DNA from: Candidatus Dormiibacterota bacterium
GTDB lineage: Bacteria; Chloroflexota; Dormibacteria; CF-121
Assembly (NCBI GenBank): GCA_035544955.1
Contig: DASZZN010000012.1
Coordinates: 62,001-126,000 of the forward strand
DNA: 64,000 bases
Direction: 5' to 3'
In this document: piece after piece, positions 50,804 through 60,396 of the stretch
How positions within the stretch are numbered: the first letter of the stretch is position 1
How the letters are laid out: each line of letters starts with the position of its first letter
The notes under the pieces: generated by a model
Seen by the model: only the letters and a program-made list of their open reading frames with translations
Databases searched by the model: none
Told to the model about the DNA's origin: nothing
Position numbers and translations under genes: made by a program

Positions 50804-51787
50804 ATGAGCATGGGGACCGCCGAGCGGGTCGCCCCACCACCGCTGGTAGGCACGAGCCGCCAGCGGCGGCTCATTTCCGGCGACCGCGTCTTCGAGGTGA
50901 TTGCCTACGGCGCGGCTGCCCTCATCCTGCTCATCGCAGGCGTTTTCATCGTCGCCCTCTTGATCCCCGCGCTCCCCGCCATCACCAAATTCGGGCTCGG
51001 CTTCTTTGTCAGCCGAACCTGGGATCCGGTGCGAACCCAGTTCGGCGCCCTGCCCGCCATCTATGGGACCCTGGTCACCTCGGCGATCGCCTTGGTGATC
51101 GCGTTCCCGATTGGTTTGGGCGCCGCCCTTTTTCTGGCCGAGGACGCCCGTCTGCGCTTCCTCCGGGCTCCGCTCTCCTTCGCGATCGAACTGCTGGCGG
51201 GCATCCCCAGCGTCGTCATTGGCTTGTGGGCGTTCTTCATTCTGACGCCGTTGATGCGTGACAACGTGGATCCCTTTCTCAACCATACGCTCGGCTTTCT
51301 CCCGTTTTTCCAGGGCAATGCCAGCGGCTACGGGTTCCTCACGGCCGGTGTTGTGCTGGCCATCATGGTGCTCCCCATCATGATTGCGCTCTCCCGCGAC
51401 GTGATCCGAGCCGTCCCCCGGGCGCTCAGGGAGGCCAGCCTGGCGCTCGGCGCGACCAACGCCGAGACGATCTGGGCGGTGATCCTGCCTTACGCCCGGG
51501 TCGGGATCACGGGCGCGGTCCTGCTCTCCCTGGGTCGTGCCCTCGGTGAAACCATCGCGGTCACCATGGTAATCGGCAACCGGCCCCAGATCAGTACCTC
51601 CCTGTTCGCCTCGGGGTACACCCTGCCGAGCGTGATTGCCAACGAATTCACCGAAGCGGTTGGCGATGTGTACCTCGGGTCACTGTTTTACCTCGGCGTG
51701 GTCCTGGTCCTGATCACGATCGCCGTCAACGTGGTGGCCCGATTGTTGGTCTGGCGGTTCACCGGGTCGGAGACCACCGCGCCATGA
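50804..51787 (+). CDS. pstC: phosphate ABC transporter permease
   Basis: 327 residues, six helices. VFEVIAYGAAALILLIAGVF at the start; PSVVIGLWAFFILTP in the outer segment; the EAA loop REASLALGATNAETIWAVILPYARVGI and ALGETIAVTMVIGN. It starts 8 nt after pstS and overlaps pstA by 4 nt (ATGA). Confidence 0.95.
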   Translation: MSMGTAERVAPPPLVGTSRQRRLISGDRVFEVIAYGAAALILLIAGVFIVALLIPALPAITKFGLGFFVSRTWDPVRTQFGALPAIYGTLVTSAIALVIAFPIGLGAALFLAEDARLRFLRAPLSFAIELLAGIPSVVIGLWAFFILTPLMRDNVDPFLNHTLGFLPFFQGNASGYGFLTAGVVLAIMVLPIMIALSRDVIRAVPRALREASLALGATNAETIWAVILPYARVGITGAVLLSLGRALGETIAVTMVIGNRPQISTSLFASGYTLPSVIANEFTEAVGDVYLGSLFYLGVVLVLITIAVNVVARLLVWRFTGSETTAP

Positions 51788-52623
51788 GTCATCCGCTGGT
51801 TCGGGCCCTGATCGATCGGCTTGTCGGTGGACTCGTCATGCTCTGCGTCAGCGTAGCCGCCATCCCGGTCTTGGTCCTGTTTCTTTTCGTCCTGATCAAC
51901 GGCCTACCGGGATTGCTGACACCCGGCTTCTTCACCGATCCGCCCTACCCGCAGGGCGTTCGTGGTGGTGGGGTCGTCAACGCGATCATCGGCACGCTCG
52001 AGATCGTCGGCATAGGCTCGCTGCTGGCGGTTCCCGTCGGCGCCCTGATCGGCATCTTCCTCTCCGAGTACGGGCGCAACCAGGTCGGGAACACCGTCCG
52101 TTTTATCAGCGACGTCTTCACCGGGCTGCCGTCGATTGCCTTCGGCATCTTCGGCTACACGGTCGTGGTGCTGACCACCCATCACTTTTCGGCGTTGTCG
52201 GCGTCAATCGCGCTGGCGGTGCTCATGTTGCCGGTGATCCTACGGGCCACGGAAACCGCCCTCCTGCTGGTCCCTAATTCCCTCCGCGAGGCAGGCCTGG
52301 CTCTGGGCGCGCCCCGCTGGCGGGTGACCCTGGAGATCGTCGTGCCGGCGGCGCTAGGTGGCATCGTCACCGGAGCCCTACTGGCAATGGCGCGCGCCGC
52401 CGGAGAGACCGCGCCACTCCTCTTCACGGCGTTCGGCAACGACATCATCCAGACGAACCCCCTGCAGCCGATGGGCGCGCTGTCGCTCACCATCTTCAAG
52501 AATGCGCTCGTCCCATACCCCAACCTGCAGCAGCAGGCCTGGGGCTCCGCGCTGCTTCTCGTCGCCCTCGTCGCCGCCACCAACATCCTGGCCCGGATCT
52601 ACGTCCGGCGGATTCAGCGCTAG
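51784..52623 (+). CDS. pstA: phosphate ABC transporter permease
   Basis: 279 residues, six helices. [40 protein letters not shown] loop [27 protein letters not shown] and [16 protein letters not shown] are all typical of PstA. Pairs with PstC to form the phosphate channel. Followed by pstB after 16 nt. Confidence 0.95.
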   Translation: MSHPLVRALIDRLVGGLVMLCVSVAAIPVLVLFLFVLINGLPGLLTPGFFTDPPYPQGVRGGGVVNAIIGTLEIVGIGSLLAVPVGALIGIFLSEYGRNQVGNTVRFISDVFTGLPSIAFGIFGYTVVVLTTHHFSALSASIALAVLMLPVILRATETALLLVPNSLREAGLALGAPRWRVTLEIVVPAALGGIVTGALLAMARAAGETAPLLFTAFGNDIIQTNPLQPMGALSLTIFKNALVPYPNLQQQAWGSALLLVALVAATNILARIYVRRIQR

Positions 52624-52639
52624 GCCGGCCAGTGGGAGA

Positions 52640-53467
52640 ATGATCACAACCGCAACTATGCAGACTGAGGTCGCGCCACCCCCCGTGAGGGACGTCGACG
52701 CCGAGACCAAGCTCGACGCCCGCCATGTCAACTTCTGGTACGGCGATTTCCAGGCGCTCCACGACGCGTCGTTGGCGGTCCAGGCGCGCAAGATCACGGC
52801 GCTGATCGGCCCCTCGGGTTGCGGCAAGACGACCTTCCTGCGCGTCTTCAACCGGATGCATGATCTGGTCCCAGGCACGCGGGCCAGCGGCGAGGTGCTG
52901 CTGGACGGCCACAACGTGCTCTCGCCGGATACCGACGTGATCAACCTCCGTCGCCAGGTGGGCATGCTCTTCCAGCGGGCGAACCCATTCCCGAAGTCGA
53001 TCTACGACAACGTCGCCTACGGCCCTCACATCCTCGGCTGGTCGAAACAGCAGATCAACCAGATCGTCGAGGAGAGCCTGAAGGACACCGGCTTGTGGGA
53101 CGAGGTCAAGGACCGGCTGCGCCGCTCGGCCCTCAACCTCTCGGGCGGCCAGCAGCAGCGGCTCTGCCTGGCGCGCGCCCTGGCGGTCAAGCCCGAGGTG
53201 ATCCTGATGGACGAGCCGGCGTCGGCGCTGGATCCGATCGCCACACTTCGCATCGAAGAACTCATGCAAGAACTCAAGAAGCGGTATACGATCGTGATCG
53301 TGACGCACAACATGCAGCAGGCCTCTCGCGTGTCCGATTTCACGGCGTTCATGCTGATGAACCCGAAACGGGCGGGAGAGGTGATCGAGTTCGGACCCAC
53401 GGACGATATCTTCAACCGCCCCAAGGACGGCCGCACCGAGGATTACATTACCGGCCGGTTCGGGTAA
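52640..53467 (+). CDS. pstB: phosphate ABC transporter ATPase
   Basis: 275 residues. [14 protein letters not shown], Walker [37 protein letters not shown], signature [15 protein letters not shown], Walker [14 protein letters not shown] and the PstB ending ...[11 protein letters not shown]. The ATG at 52640 follows GGGAG; an ATG at 52658 would cut six residues. It energises phosphate uptake. Confidence 0.96.
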   Translation: MITTATMQTEVAPPPVRDVDAETKLDARHVNFWYGDFQALHDASLAVQARKITALIGPSGCGKTTFLRVFNRMHDLVPGTRASGEVLLDGHNVLSPDTDVINLRRQVGMLFQRANPFPKSIYDNVAYGPHILGWSKQQINQIVEESLKDTGLWDEVKDRLRRSALNLSGGQQQRLCLARALAVKPEVILMDEPASALDPIATLRIEELMQELKKRYTIVIVTHNMQQASRVSDFTAFMLMNPKRAGEVIEFGPTDDIFNRPKDGRTEDYITGRFG

Positions 53468-53478
53468 GGACCAGCATC

Positions 53479-54138
53479 GTGGCCACTACCCGGACCCTTT
53501 TCGATCACGAGCTTGCCGAGCTGAAGTCGGGCGTTGTCCGCATGGGCAGCATGGTCGAGCAGGCGATCGCCGAGTCGATGCGCGCCCTGGTCGATCGCAA
53601 CAACGCGCTCGCCCGGGAGGTGATCGCCCGCGACCAGGAGGTCAACGAGCTCCATCGGCAACTGCGGGAGCGGGCCTTCATGATCATGGCCACCCAGCAG
53701 CCGGTGGCCCGCGACCTGCGCCTGATCGTCAGCTTTCAGCACATGGTGCTCGAGCTGGAGCGGATGGGTGATCATGCCGTCAGCATCGCACGGGCGGCGC
53801 TCCGCCTCAACGACATGCCGCAGCTCAAGCCCTACATCGACCTGCCGAAGATGGCCGAGATCACGGAATCGCAGGTCCACGACATCCTCGGCGCCGTGAT
53901 CGAGGCCGACCAGGATCGGGCGCGCCGCATTGCCGAGCGCGACGACGAGGTCGACGCGCTCTATCACAAGATCTGGGACGAGCTCGTCGGGTTCATGGTC
54001 CAGGATCCGGCCAACGTGCAGCGCGCCGCTATCTTGCTCTTCCTCGCGAAGGACCTGGAGCGGATCGCCGACCGGGTGACCAACATCGCCGAAGACGTCG
54101 TCTTCCTGCACACGGGACGGATCGTGGAGCTCAGCTGA
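53479..54138 (+). CDS. phoU: phosphate uptake regulator
   Basis: 219 residues, all-helical with two PhoU repeats: FDHELAELKSGVVRMGSMVEQAI and the paired metal-binding helices (QQPVARDLRLIVSFQHMVLELERMGDHAVSIA; AILLFLAKDLERIADRVTNIAEDVVFLHTG). GTG start behind AAGGA at 8 nt. It links transporter state to the sensor kinase and represses the Pho response when phosphate is ample. Confidence 0.95.
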   Translation: MATTRTLFDHELAELKSGVVRMGSMVEQAIAESMRALVDRNNALAREVIARDQEVNELHRQLRERAFMIMATQQPVARDLRLIVSFQHMVLELERMGDHAVSIARAALRLNDMPQLKPYIDLPKMAEITESQVHDILGAVIEADQDRARRIAERDDEVDALYHKIWDELVGFMVQDPANVQRAAILLFLAKDLERIADRVTNIAEDVVFLHTGRIVELS

Positions 54139-54140
54139 GC

Positions 54141-54881
54141 ATGCCCAAGCGCATCCTTGTCGTCGAGGATGACGCGACCATCCGGGACACGCTGACCTTC
54201 AACCTCAAGAAAGAGGGATACGCGGTGACGGTCGCGCAGGACGGCGCGGACGGGGTGGCCAAGGCCCGCAGCTCGCGCCCGGACCTCATCCTGTTGGACC
54301 TGATGCTGCCCGAGCTGAACGGGCTCGAAGTGTGCCGCATCCTCCGCCAGGAGGGCAATGTTCCGATCATCATGCTGACCGCCAAGGAGAGCGAGGTCGA
54401 CAAGGTGATCGGGTTGCAGCTGGGCGCCGACGACTACATCACGAAGCCGTTCTCGCTGCGCGAGCTGTTTGCCCGGATGACCGCGGTGCTTCGGCGGAGC
54501 GAGCAGCGCGACGTTCGTCCCGAGGTCGAGGAGGACCGGCTCGGCCGCCTGCGCATCGACCGGGCGGGACGGCGGGCAATGGTCGACGACAGCGAGCTGA
54601 AGCTGACGCCCAAGGAGTGGGAATTGCTCGCCTACCTGGTGCGCCGCCCGGGCCGGGTCTTTACGCGTGAAATCCTGCTCGAGCAGGTGTGGGGCTACAA
54701 CTACCTGGGCGACCGCAAGACGGTCGACGTCCACATCCGCTGGCTGCGGGAGAAGCTAGGGCGTTTCGGGAAGCTGGGTTTCGAGATCGTCACGGTGCGC
54801 GGCGCGGGCTACCGGCTCGATCCCGTGCGCGAGCCCGCCGGCGAGCCGGAACGCGCGACAGGAGCCGGCAGCCCCGCCTGA
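54141..54881 (+). CDS. phoB: OmpR-family response regulator, PhoB/PhoP-like
   Basis: 246 residues. Receiver domain: VEDD acidic pair, LLDLMLPELNG phospho-site, MLTAKE, and KPFSLREL. Winged-helix output: LTPKEWELLAYLVRRPGRVFTREILLEQVWGY and KTVDVHIRWLREKLG, VRGAGYRL. It lies 2 nt behind phoU as the last gene of the pst operon, not beside its presumed kinase at 48497. The Pho-box-like repeats upstream of the operon are its natural target, which would give positive autoregulation. Confidence 0.9.
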   Translation: MPKRILVVEDDATIRDTLTFNLKKEGYAVTVAQDGADGVAKARSSRPDLILLDLMLPELNGLEVCRILRQEGNVPIIMLTAKESEVDKVIGLQLGADDYITKPFSLRELFARMTAVLRRSEQRDVRPEVEEDRLGRLRIDRAGRRAMVDDSELKLTPKEWELLAYLVRRPGRVFTREILLEQVWGYNYLGDRKTVDVHIRWLREKLGRFGKLGFEIVTVRGAGYRLDPVREPAGEPERATGAGSPA

Positions 54882-54971
54882 ACCACCCGGGAGGGAACCG
54901 AGCCGCGACCGGCGAGGTATGGAGAGTGCACAGACGGCTCCAGGCATGGCCGCCGTCAAAGGAGGCACCCC

Positions 54972-55499
54972 ATGCGACGTCAAATGATCGTCCTCGCTTT
55001 ACCGATCATCACGGGAGCGTTGCTGGTTGCTGGCGCCAGGCCCGCGCTCGCCGGCGGTGGCTGCCACGGGCCGGATACCCAGGGCGCCGGCACAGCCGTC
55101 GAGCTCACCGCCATGTGCTTCAGCCCGAGCATCCTGTACATCCAACCCGGCGACACGGTCACCTGGCGCAACCAGGACGGCATGACCCACGTCGTCGCCG
55201 GCTCGGCCGGCAGCTGGGGAAGTCCGACCAACCTCGCGGCCGGAGAGACGACAACCCATCAGTTCCCGACAGCGGGGATCTATGCGTACAGCTGCCCGCT
55301 CCACTACGGCATGAACGCCGTCGTGATCGTCGGCGACGGCAAGTCGCCGGTCCCGCTGGCACGCGTCCAGCCGGCGGCGGCGATCACCACCGCGCCATCT
55401 CACCCAGGGACCGATCCCTGGCCGCTGCTCGCGCTCGCGGCCGCGGTGCTCGGCGCCGGCCTCGGCTATCGGGCCGGACGACTGCGGCGAAGCCAGTAG
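54972..55499 (+). CDS. membrane-anchored cupredoxin
   Basis: 175 residues. Signal peptide 1-26 (ending ARPALA), then a plastocyanin-like domain: ELTAMCFSPSILYIQPGDTVTWRNQDGMTHVV with the first copper histidine and YSCPLHYGM with Cys, His and Met, a full type-1 copper site. A C-terminal helix (about 145-165) followed by RRS anchors it. It could carry electrons outside the membrane or store copper. AAAGGAGG stands 7 nt before ATG. No oxidase genes are near. It ends 4 nt from the convergent LOG-family gene. Confidence 0.88.
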   Translation: MRRQMIVLALPIITGALLVAGARPALAGGGCHGPDTQGAGTAVELTAMCFSPSILYIQPGDTVTWRNQDGMTHVVAGSAGSWGSPTNLAAGETTTHQFPTAGIYAYSCPLHYGMNAVVIVGDGKSPVPLARVQPAAAITTAPSHPGTDPWPLLALAAAVLGAGLGYRAGRLRRSQ

Positions 55500-55503
55500 T
55501 GGC

Positions 55504-56085
55504 TCAGGCTTCCGCGGGCGTGATCCACTTGGGCACGACGACCGGTGTGTAGGAGGCGAACTGGTCGAGGAGAACCTCGGGGTCGCTGGCCGTCATCACC
55601 AGCGCGCGGCTTTCCGGCCGAAGGAATCCCGCCGATACCGCGTCGTCGAAGAGCGTCAGCAGCGGATCGAAGTAGGCGTCCACGTCGAGCAATCCACAGG
55701 GCTTGCGGTGCAGCCCAAGCTGTGCCCAGGTGAGGACTTCGCAGAATTCGTCGAGCGTTCCGTAGCCACCCGGCAGGGCGATGAACCCGTCCGCCAGCTC
55801 GACCATGAGCGCCTTGCGTTCGTGCATTGAGCCCACCACGCGCAGGTCGGCGAGGCTGGCATCGGCGATCTCGCGGTCGACGAGCGCCTGCGGGATCACG
55901 CCGATGACCTCGCCACCGTGCTGCCGCATCGCATCGGCGAGCACGCCCATCAGTCCGACCCGCGCGCCGCCATAGACCAGACCGAATCCGCGGCGCGCGA
56001 GCGCTTCAGCCAACTCCACGGCAGCCTGGCGGAACGCCGGGCGGTTGCCCACGCTGGATCCGCAGAACACGCCGATGCGGGTCAC
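55504..56085 (-). CDS. LOG family protein (putative nucleoside 5'-monophosphate phosphoribohydrolase)
   Basis: 193 residues from GTG at 56085 (MTRIGVFCGSS). GLVYGGARVGLMG binds phosphate; SMHERKALM and PGGYGTLDEFCE are the LOG signature (P-G-G-x-G-T-x-x-E with catalytic Arg and Glu). It releases the base from cytokinin-type or other nucleotides. A GAGAAT hexamer lies 6 nt before this GTG, the local leaderless spacing; GTG at 56088 is one codon upstream. Confidence 0.88.
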   Translation of the reverse strand: MTRIGVFCGSSVGNRPAFRQAAVELAEALARRGFGLVYGGARVGLMGVLADAMRQHGGEVIGVIPQALVDREIADASLADLRVVGSMHERKALMVELADGFIALPGGYGTLDEFCEVLTWAQLGLHRKPCGLLDVDAYFDPLLTLFDDAVSAGFLRPESRALVMTASDPEVLLDQFASYTPVVVPKWITPAEA

Positions 56086-56088
56086 CAC

Positions 56089-56620
56089 GCTATTCTCGGA
56101 GCCCGCGCCCTACAACTGATGGATTTGGCCCCCCTTCGAGTGCCGGATGACGCCGAGCCGCGCCGGCGATATCCTCGTCCATGCAAAACGCTCGGGTTGA
56201 CTCTCCGCCGACAGCTGCGCGGACGTTCCCGCGGGCAGTGTCGAATCCAAGCAGGGGAATCACCAGCCCGGAGCACCCACGTACGCCGGCGGTTGGTGAT
56301 GGTCGTGGCGATTAGTCGAGGAAGCAAAGTCCCCCCTCCACAACCTCGCGCGCCGCCGTCACCACCGCCGGTGCGTTTTTTCCACCTAAGAGGCCCAGAT
56401 CGCCGGGCCTGCTGTCATCCTGCAGAAGCAGGCCGCCCACCACGTGCGGCGGCACGGCGACAGGCAGGCGCCGGTTCCATAGGCTGTTGTTCATGGTTAC
56501 ATGCGCCACGATTCCCCCACCCCAGAGCCGAAAGACCTCTGCCGGACGCCCCATGATCCTTGCGAGCGATCCCCGTCGGGGCGCCCGTCCGATCATCGCC
56601 CAGTCGCGGGCGGAGCGGCG
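56089..56620. other. 530-nt spacer with little recognisable content
   Basis: Between the LOG-family and transposase-like genes. Only one possible minus-strand small gene (56312-56494) is seen. No terminal inverted repeats, no known RNA and no repeats with the transposase flank were found by eye. Confidence 0.5.
56312..56494 (-). CDS. possible small protein
   Basis: 60 residues from ATG at 56494 (MNNSLWNRRLPVAVPPHVVGG..., ending VVEGGLCFLD). Codon use resembles neighbouring genes and the composition is protein-like, with a hydrophobic central part, but no family and no ribosome-binding site are seen. It may be chance. Confidence 0.25.
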   Translation of the reverse strand: MNNSLWNRRLPVAVPPHVVGGLLLQDDSRPGDLGLLGGKNAPAVVTAAREVVEGGLCFLD

Positions 56621-57760
56621 ATGACAGCGGTACCATCGCGCGGCCTTTCCACACCGGGGCCGCTTACGGCCGTGCTCCGACCCCAGCGGCATCCCTCGTC
56701 ACCGCCGACGCTTCGGTTGTTGACGCGAACCGATGGCGATGATTCGGCCCAGGCGGTGAGGCTCCAGCCATCGCGACGCCGGAGCGCGCTGATGCCGCTC
56801 CTGCCGGTGGCGTACCGGGGGAGCTACCTGCGCCGCCTTCTCGCGCCACGTCGCCCCGTTGAGCGGGCGTTGCTCTCCGTGATCCAGGAAGCCTATCTCT
56901 CGGGCAACAGCACCCGGACCGTGGACGTCCTCGCCGAGACCGTGGGCGTGCCCGGCAGCGACCCGGCGGTGGTCGAAACGCAGGCTCGGCAATGGGACCA
57001 GCGGGTCGAAGCATTCCGCCACCGGAGGCTGCACGAGCCGTTACCCTACCTGATGCTTGCCGTCACGCCGGCGCTCGTGCGCCGCGATGGGGAAGCCCAG
57101 GCGGTCCGTCTCGCGATCGCGGTCGCCACGGCAGAATCCGGCGCGCGCCACGTGGTTGGCCTCGCGGTTGCAGCCGCCGACGAGATGGCCGGCTTCTGGG
57201 GCTCGTTTCTCGGCGACCTGGGTGACCGCGGCTTACGCGGACTGCAGTTAGTGACGTCCGACCAGTCGGACGGGCTGCTACCAGCTCTGGCCGCGGCCTT
57301 CCCGGAGGCGCGCTGGCAACGCTGTCGGGAACATTTCCTCAGTGAGGCACTCCGCCTGGTTCCGCGCGCGACGCGTCCGGCGGTTGAGGCGAGCCTGCGT
57401 ACGATCTTTGCCGAACCCGACGCCGAGACAGCGCTGCTCAGCCTGGACACGGTACGGACCCGTTTCGAGCCGGCCTACCCAGAGTTCGCCGCCGCGCTCC
57501 GCGGTCCGGTTGCTGCCCTGGTCGCCCACTATGAGGTGCCGGCAGCCCATCGTCGACTGGTCTCTTCCCTCAACGGGCTGGCTTCTGTCCAGCGCGAGCT
57601 CCGGCAATCGTGCGAGTTGGTCGGGATCTTCCCCAACCGGCGCGCGTTGCTCCGACTGACTGGCACGATTCTTCAGGAGGTCTCCGAGGAGTGGGCGGCG
57701 CGGCCGAACGTGATGCGGAGGCGGACCAGGAGTGGCTCGATCTGGGCGGCGGCCGCCTAG
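56621..57760 (+). CDS. IS256-type transposase-derived protein lacking two catalytic residues
   Basis: About 379 residues. The body follows IS256/mutator transposases: SYLRRLLAPRRPVERALLSVIQEAYLSGNSTRTVD, WGSFLGDLGDRGLRGLQLVTSDQSDGL, WQRCREHF, LVGIFPNRRALLRLTGTILQEVSEEW. Yet the first catalytic aspartate (LDA in active enzymes) reads LAV (Ala147), and the catalytic glutamate (NPLERLN) reads NGLASVQ (Ala321); only Asp214 in TSDQ remains. The frame is otherwise whole and no inverted repeats flank it. It is therefore a decayed but frame-intact copy or a domesticated protein. Starts at 56621 or 56792 are possible. Confidence 0.8.
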   Translation: MTAVPSRGLSTPGPLTAVLRPQRHPSSPPTLRLLTRTDGDDSAQAVRLQPSRRRSALMPLLPVAYRGSYLRRLLAPRRPVERALLSVIQEAYLSGNSTRTVDVLAETVGVPGSDPAVVETQARQWDQRVEAFRHRRLHEPLPYLMLAVTPALVRRDGEAQAVRLAIAVATAESGARHVVGLAVAAADEMAGFWGSFLGDLGDRGLRGLQLVTSDQSDGLLPALAAAFPEARWQRCREHFLSEALRLVPRATRPAVEASLRTIFAEPDAETALLSLDTVRTRFEPAYPEFAAALRGPVAALVAHYEVPAAHRRLVSSLNGLASVQRELRQSCELVGIFPNRRALLRLTGTILQEVSEEWAARPNVMRRRTRSGSIWAAAA

Positions 57761-57930
57761 CCGCGGCCCGCGAAGGCGTCGTGGATGACGCTGCCGGCGA
57801 GCGCGATGCCGATGCCCGCGCCCACGCCGGCCACCAGGAAAGCCAGCCAGTCACCTGCGAGGTGCACGTGCAGGTACAACCCGCCCAGCAGCAGGACCAG
57901 CGCGAGCAGCAGCCAGGTCAGCCGATCCAT
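57757..57930 (-). CDS. 57-residue membrane protein
   Basis: ATG at 57930 starts MDRLTWLLLALVLLLGG; a second helix covers about residues 26-48 (WLAFLVAGVGAGIG...). It ends DAFAGRG. It lies 18 nt behind the stop of the exported DUF5666-like gene on the same strand, so it is probably the last gene of the MacAB-like operon. Its stop overlaps the convergent transposase-like gene by 2-3 nt. Function unknown. Confidence 0.6.
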   Translation of the reverse strand: MDRLTWLLLALVLLLGGLYLHVHLAGDWLAFLVAGVGAGIGIALAGSVIHDAFAGRG

Positions 57931-57948
57931 CCCGCGCGTCAGCCCGCG

Positions 57949-58446
57949 TCAGCCACCGTTGGCCGCGCCGCCGCCGAACCCGCCAACCCCCGAGCCGGCT
58001 GGGACGATGTTGATGCTGTTGGCCTTGATGCTGCCGTCCGCCTGGCGCGTACCGGTCACGGTGATCGTCTCAGTCTCCTGAAGGTCGGAGGCCTGACCAA
58101 CCACCGTCTTGCGCACGATCACGCTCGGGTCGAAAGTGACCTTGACGTCGGTGTTGCACCGGGTGTCATGGATCGTGAGGCTATTCGCCGTGAGGTTGGC
58201 GATCGTGCCGGTTGCACCTCGCCGAGCCGCCGCTCCGGAGGCGCTGGTGGCTGGGGTCGCTCCCGGGCTGGGGCAGGCAGCCGCCACCCCACGGCCGCCG
58301 CCGAAACCGCTGCCGCCGGTCCGCGTGCCAGTGGTGGCCGCGGCGGCGTTGGCCGGGGTGCCGCCACCCCCGACTTTGTAGCCGCCGTAGAAACCGCCGA
58401 GTAAGCCGACGATGACGACGAGCGCGGCGATCGGAAGCTTGATCAT
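57949..58446 (-). CDS. exported protein with DUF5666-like domain
   Basis: 165 residues. N-terminal helix or signal (LPIAALVVIVGLLGGFYGGY), a Gly/Ala/Thr-rich linker, then a beta-barrel-like domain (GTIANLTANSLTIHDTRCNTDVKVTF...TITVTGTRQADGSIKANSINIVP) of the DUF5666 kind. GGAGG stands 7 nt before the ATG. It lies 19 nt behind the permease gene of the MacAB-like exporter and could be an accessory or cargo protein outside the membrane. Confidence 0.7.
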   Translation of the reverse strand: MIKLPIAALVVIVGLLGGFYGGYKVGGGGTPANAAAATTGTRTGGSGFGGGRGVAAACPSPGATPATSASGAAARRGATGTIANLTANSLTIHDTRCNTDVKVTFDPSVIVRKTVVGQASDLQETETITVTGTRQADGSIKANSINIVPAGSGVGGFGGGAANGG

Positions 58447-58465
58447 TGGATGACCTCCTGGGGAT

Positions 58466-59704
58466 TCACTCGTAGCGCAAGGCTTCGATCGGACGCAGCC
58501 TTGCCGCTCGGTTTGCGGGATAGAGACCGAAGAAGAGACCGATACCGACGGAGATGCCGAACGCCATGAAGACCGACGGTGTGGAGATGACGGGTGTGGG
58601 CAGCGTCGAGACCGCCAGCGGTAGGACTCGTGCGAGGCCGAAGCCGATCAAGATCCCGAGTGCGCCGCCCAGGCCGGAGAGGAACATCGACTCGATCAGG
58701 AACTGCAACAGAATGTCCTGACGCCGTGCGCCGATCGCCTTTCGGATGCCGATCTCGCGCGTCCGCTCCGTGACGGTGACGAGCATGATGTTCATGATTC
58801 CGATGCCGCCGACGACGAGCGAGATGCCGGCGATGGCGCCCAGCATGAGGGTGAGCACGCCGGTCGTCTGCGAGGCGCTGTTGAGCACGTCCTGCTGGCT
58901 CAGAATTTGGAAGTCGGCGAGGGTCGGGTCCGAAATGTGATGCCGGTCCAGCAAGACCTGCGTGACCTCGGTGTTGGCCGCCGTCGTCGCCTGCGCGCTG
59001 GTCGCCTCGACGTAGATCTGCTGAACATTCTTGCCGCGCCCGCCCAGCAGGTAGCTCCACGCGGACGTGATCGGCACGACGACCACGTCGTCCTGGTTGT
59101 TGGAGCCGCCCGAAGAGCCTTTGGAGGCGAACACGCCGATGATGCGGAAGTTCTGACGGTTGATCTTCATCACCTGGCCGACCGGATCGGCGCCGCCGAA
59201 GAGATTGATCGCGACCGTTGGTCCGATGACCGCCACCTTGCTGGCGGCGTCAACCTCACCCGAGCTGAAGAACGTGCCGCTCGCCACCTCGTAGTTCCGC
59301 ACGGAGGGGAAGTCCTGCGTCGTGCCGGTCAGGCTGCTGTTCCAGTTCTGATTGCCGTAGGTCAGCTGCGCCCGGCCGCCTGCGCTCGGGATCGCCGTCA
59401 CCACGTCCGGCGATGTTTGCCGGTTCGCGATCGCCTTGACATCGTCCAGCGTCAGGCTCGACCCGGTGCCGAAGCCCTGCTGGACGCCTCCCGCGCCTCT
59501 CGCGTTCGACGGAAAGACGGTCAGCAAGTTGGAGCCGAGCGATTGGATTTGCTGTTGGACGGCGACCGAGGCGCCGTTGCCGACACCGACCAGCAGGATG
59601 ACGGCCGACACGCCGATCAGGATGCCGAGCATCGTGAGCGCGGACCGCAGGCGGTTCGACAACAACCCATTCACCGCCAGCCGCAGGCCCTCGAGGATGC
59701 TCAT
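58466..59704 (-). CDS. MacB-like ABC transporter permease
   Basis: 412 residues. N-terminal [29 protein letters not shown], a large extracytoplasmic MacB_PCD domain (about 45-270) and three C-terminal helices ending with [20 protein letters not shown], the FtsX/MacB mark. Works by mechanotransmission, driving export of a peptide, lipid or drug from the outer face. The ATG at 59704 overlaps the ATPase stop by 4 nt. Confidence 0.92.
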   Translation of the reverse strand: MSILEGLRLAVNGLLSNRLRSALTMLGILIGVSAVILLVGVGNGASVAVQQQIQSLGSNLLTVFPSNARGAGGVQQGFGTGSSLTLDDVKAIANRQTSPDVVTAIPSAGGRAQLTYGNQNWNSSLTGTTQDFPSVRNYEVASGTFFSSGEVDAASKVAVIGPTVAINLFGGADPVGQVMKINRQNFRIIGVFASKGSSGGSNNQDDVVVVPITSAWSYLLGGRGKNVQQIYVEATSAQATTAANTEVTQVLLDRHHISDPTLADFQILSQQDVLNSASQTTGVLTLMLGAIAGISLVVGGIGIMNIMLVTVTERTREIGIRKAIGARRQDILLQFLIESMFLSGLGGALGILIGFGLARVLPLAVSTLPTPVISTPSVFMAFGISVGIGLFFGLYPANRAARLRPIEALRYE

Positions 59705-60396
59705 CGCGCCATCTCCGTAACGACGGCCGGGCGTTCATCGCTGACGATCACGCCGTCGCGCAGCCGTACCACGCGCTGCGCAAACGCCGCGATGTCGGGC
59801 TCGTGCGTGATCAGCACGATGGTGCGGCCCTGCTGGTTCAGGTCGCGGAGCAACTTCATGATCTCCAGACTCGATTCGCTGTCGAGGTTCCCGGTCGGTT
59901 CGTCGGCAAGCAGGATCGCCGGGTCGGTGACGAGCGCGCGAGCGATGGCAACCCGCTGCTGCTGCCCTCCCGAGAGCTCGCTTGGCAGGTGGCCGGCGCG
60001 TTGCAGCAGCCCGACCGATTCGAGCGCCGCCATGGCCCGTTCGCGGCGCTGCTGGCTGTCGCCGGCGTAGATGAGCGGCATTTCGACGTTGTGCGCGGCG
60101 CTCGCCCGCGGAATCAGGTTGTAGGACTGGAAAACGAAGCCGATCTTTCGATTACGAATCCAGGCCAACTGATCGTCGGTCAAGGCCGAGACGTCGTAGC
60201 CATCGAGGATGTAGCGGCCGGAGGATGGCTGGTCGAGGCAGCCGATGACGTTCATCAGGGTGCTCTTGCCCGAACCCGACGGCCCCATGATGGCGATGAA
60301 CTCGCCCTCCGGGATATGAAGGGAAACGCCCTTGAGAGCGGCGACCTCCACCTCGCCGGTCAGGTAGAGCTTCGTGATCCCCTCGAGGGTGATCAC
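59701..60396 (-). CDS. MacB/LolD-like ABC transporter ATPase
   Basis: 231 residues. [25 protein letters not shown], Walker [36 protein letters not shown], signature [15 protein letters not shown], Walker [18 protein letters not shown] start overlapping the adaptor gene's stop by 4 nt (GTGA). Forms a complex with the permease downstream. Confidence 0.93.
   Translation of the reverse strand: MITLEGITKLYLTGEVEVAALKGVSLHIPEGEFIAIMGPSGSGKSTLMNVIGCLDQPSSGRYILDGYDVSALTDDQLAWIRNRKIGFVFQSYNLIPRASAAHNVEMPLIYAGDSQQRRERAMAALESVGLLQRAGHLPSELSGGQQQRVAIARALVTDPAILLADEPTGNLDSESSLEIMKLLRDLNQQGRTIVLITHEPDIAAFAQRVVRLRDGVIVSDERPAVVTEMAR

Noticed and set aside
56312-56345. RNase P RNA-like GAGGAAGCAAAGTCC stretch
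   Set aside because: It resembles the conserved GAGGAAAGTCC core only loosely, and no matching ACAGAA region or long-range pairing was found nearby.
56501-57760. Active IS256 insertion sequence
   Set aside because: No terminal inverted repeats or target duplication seen by eye, and two catalytic residues are replaced.
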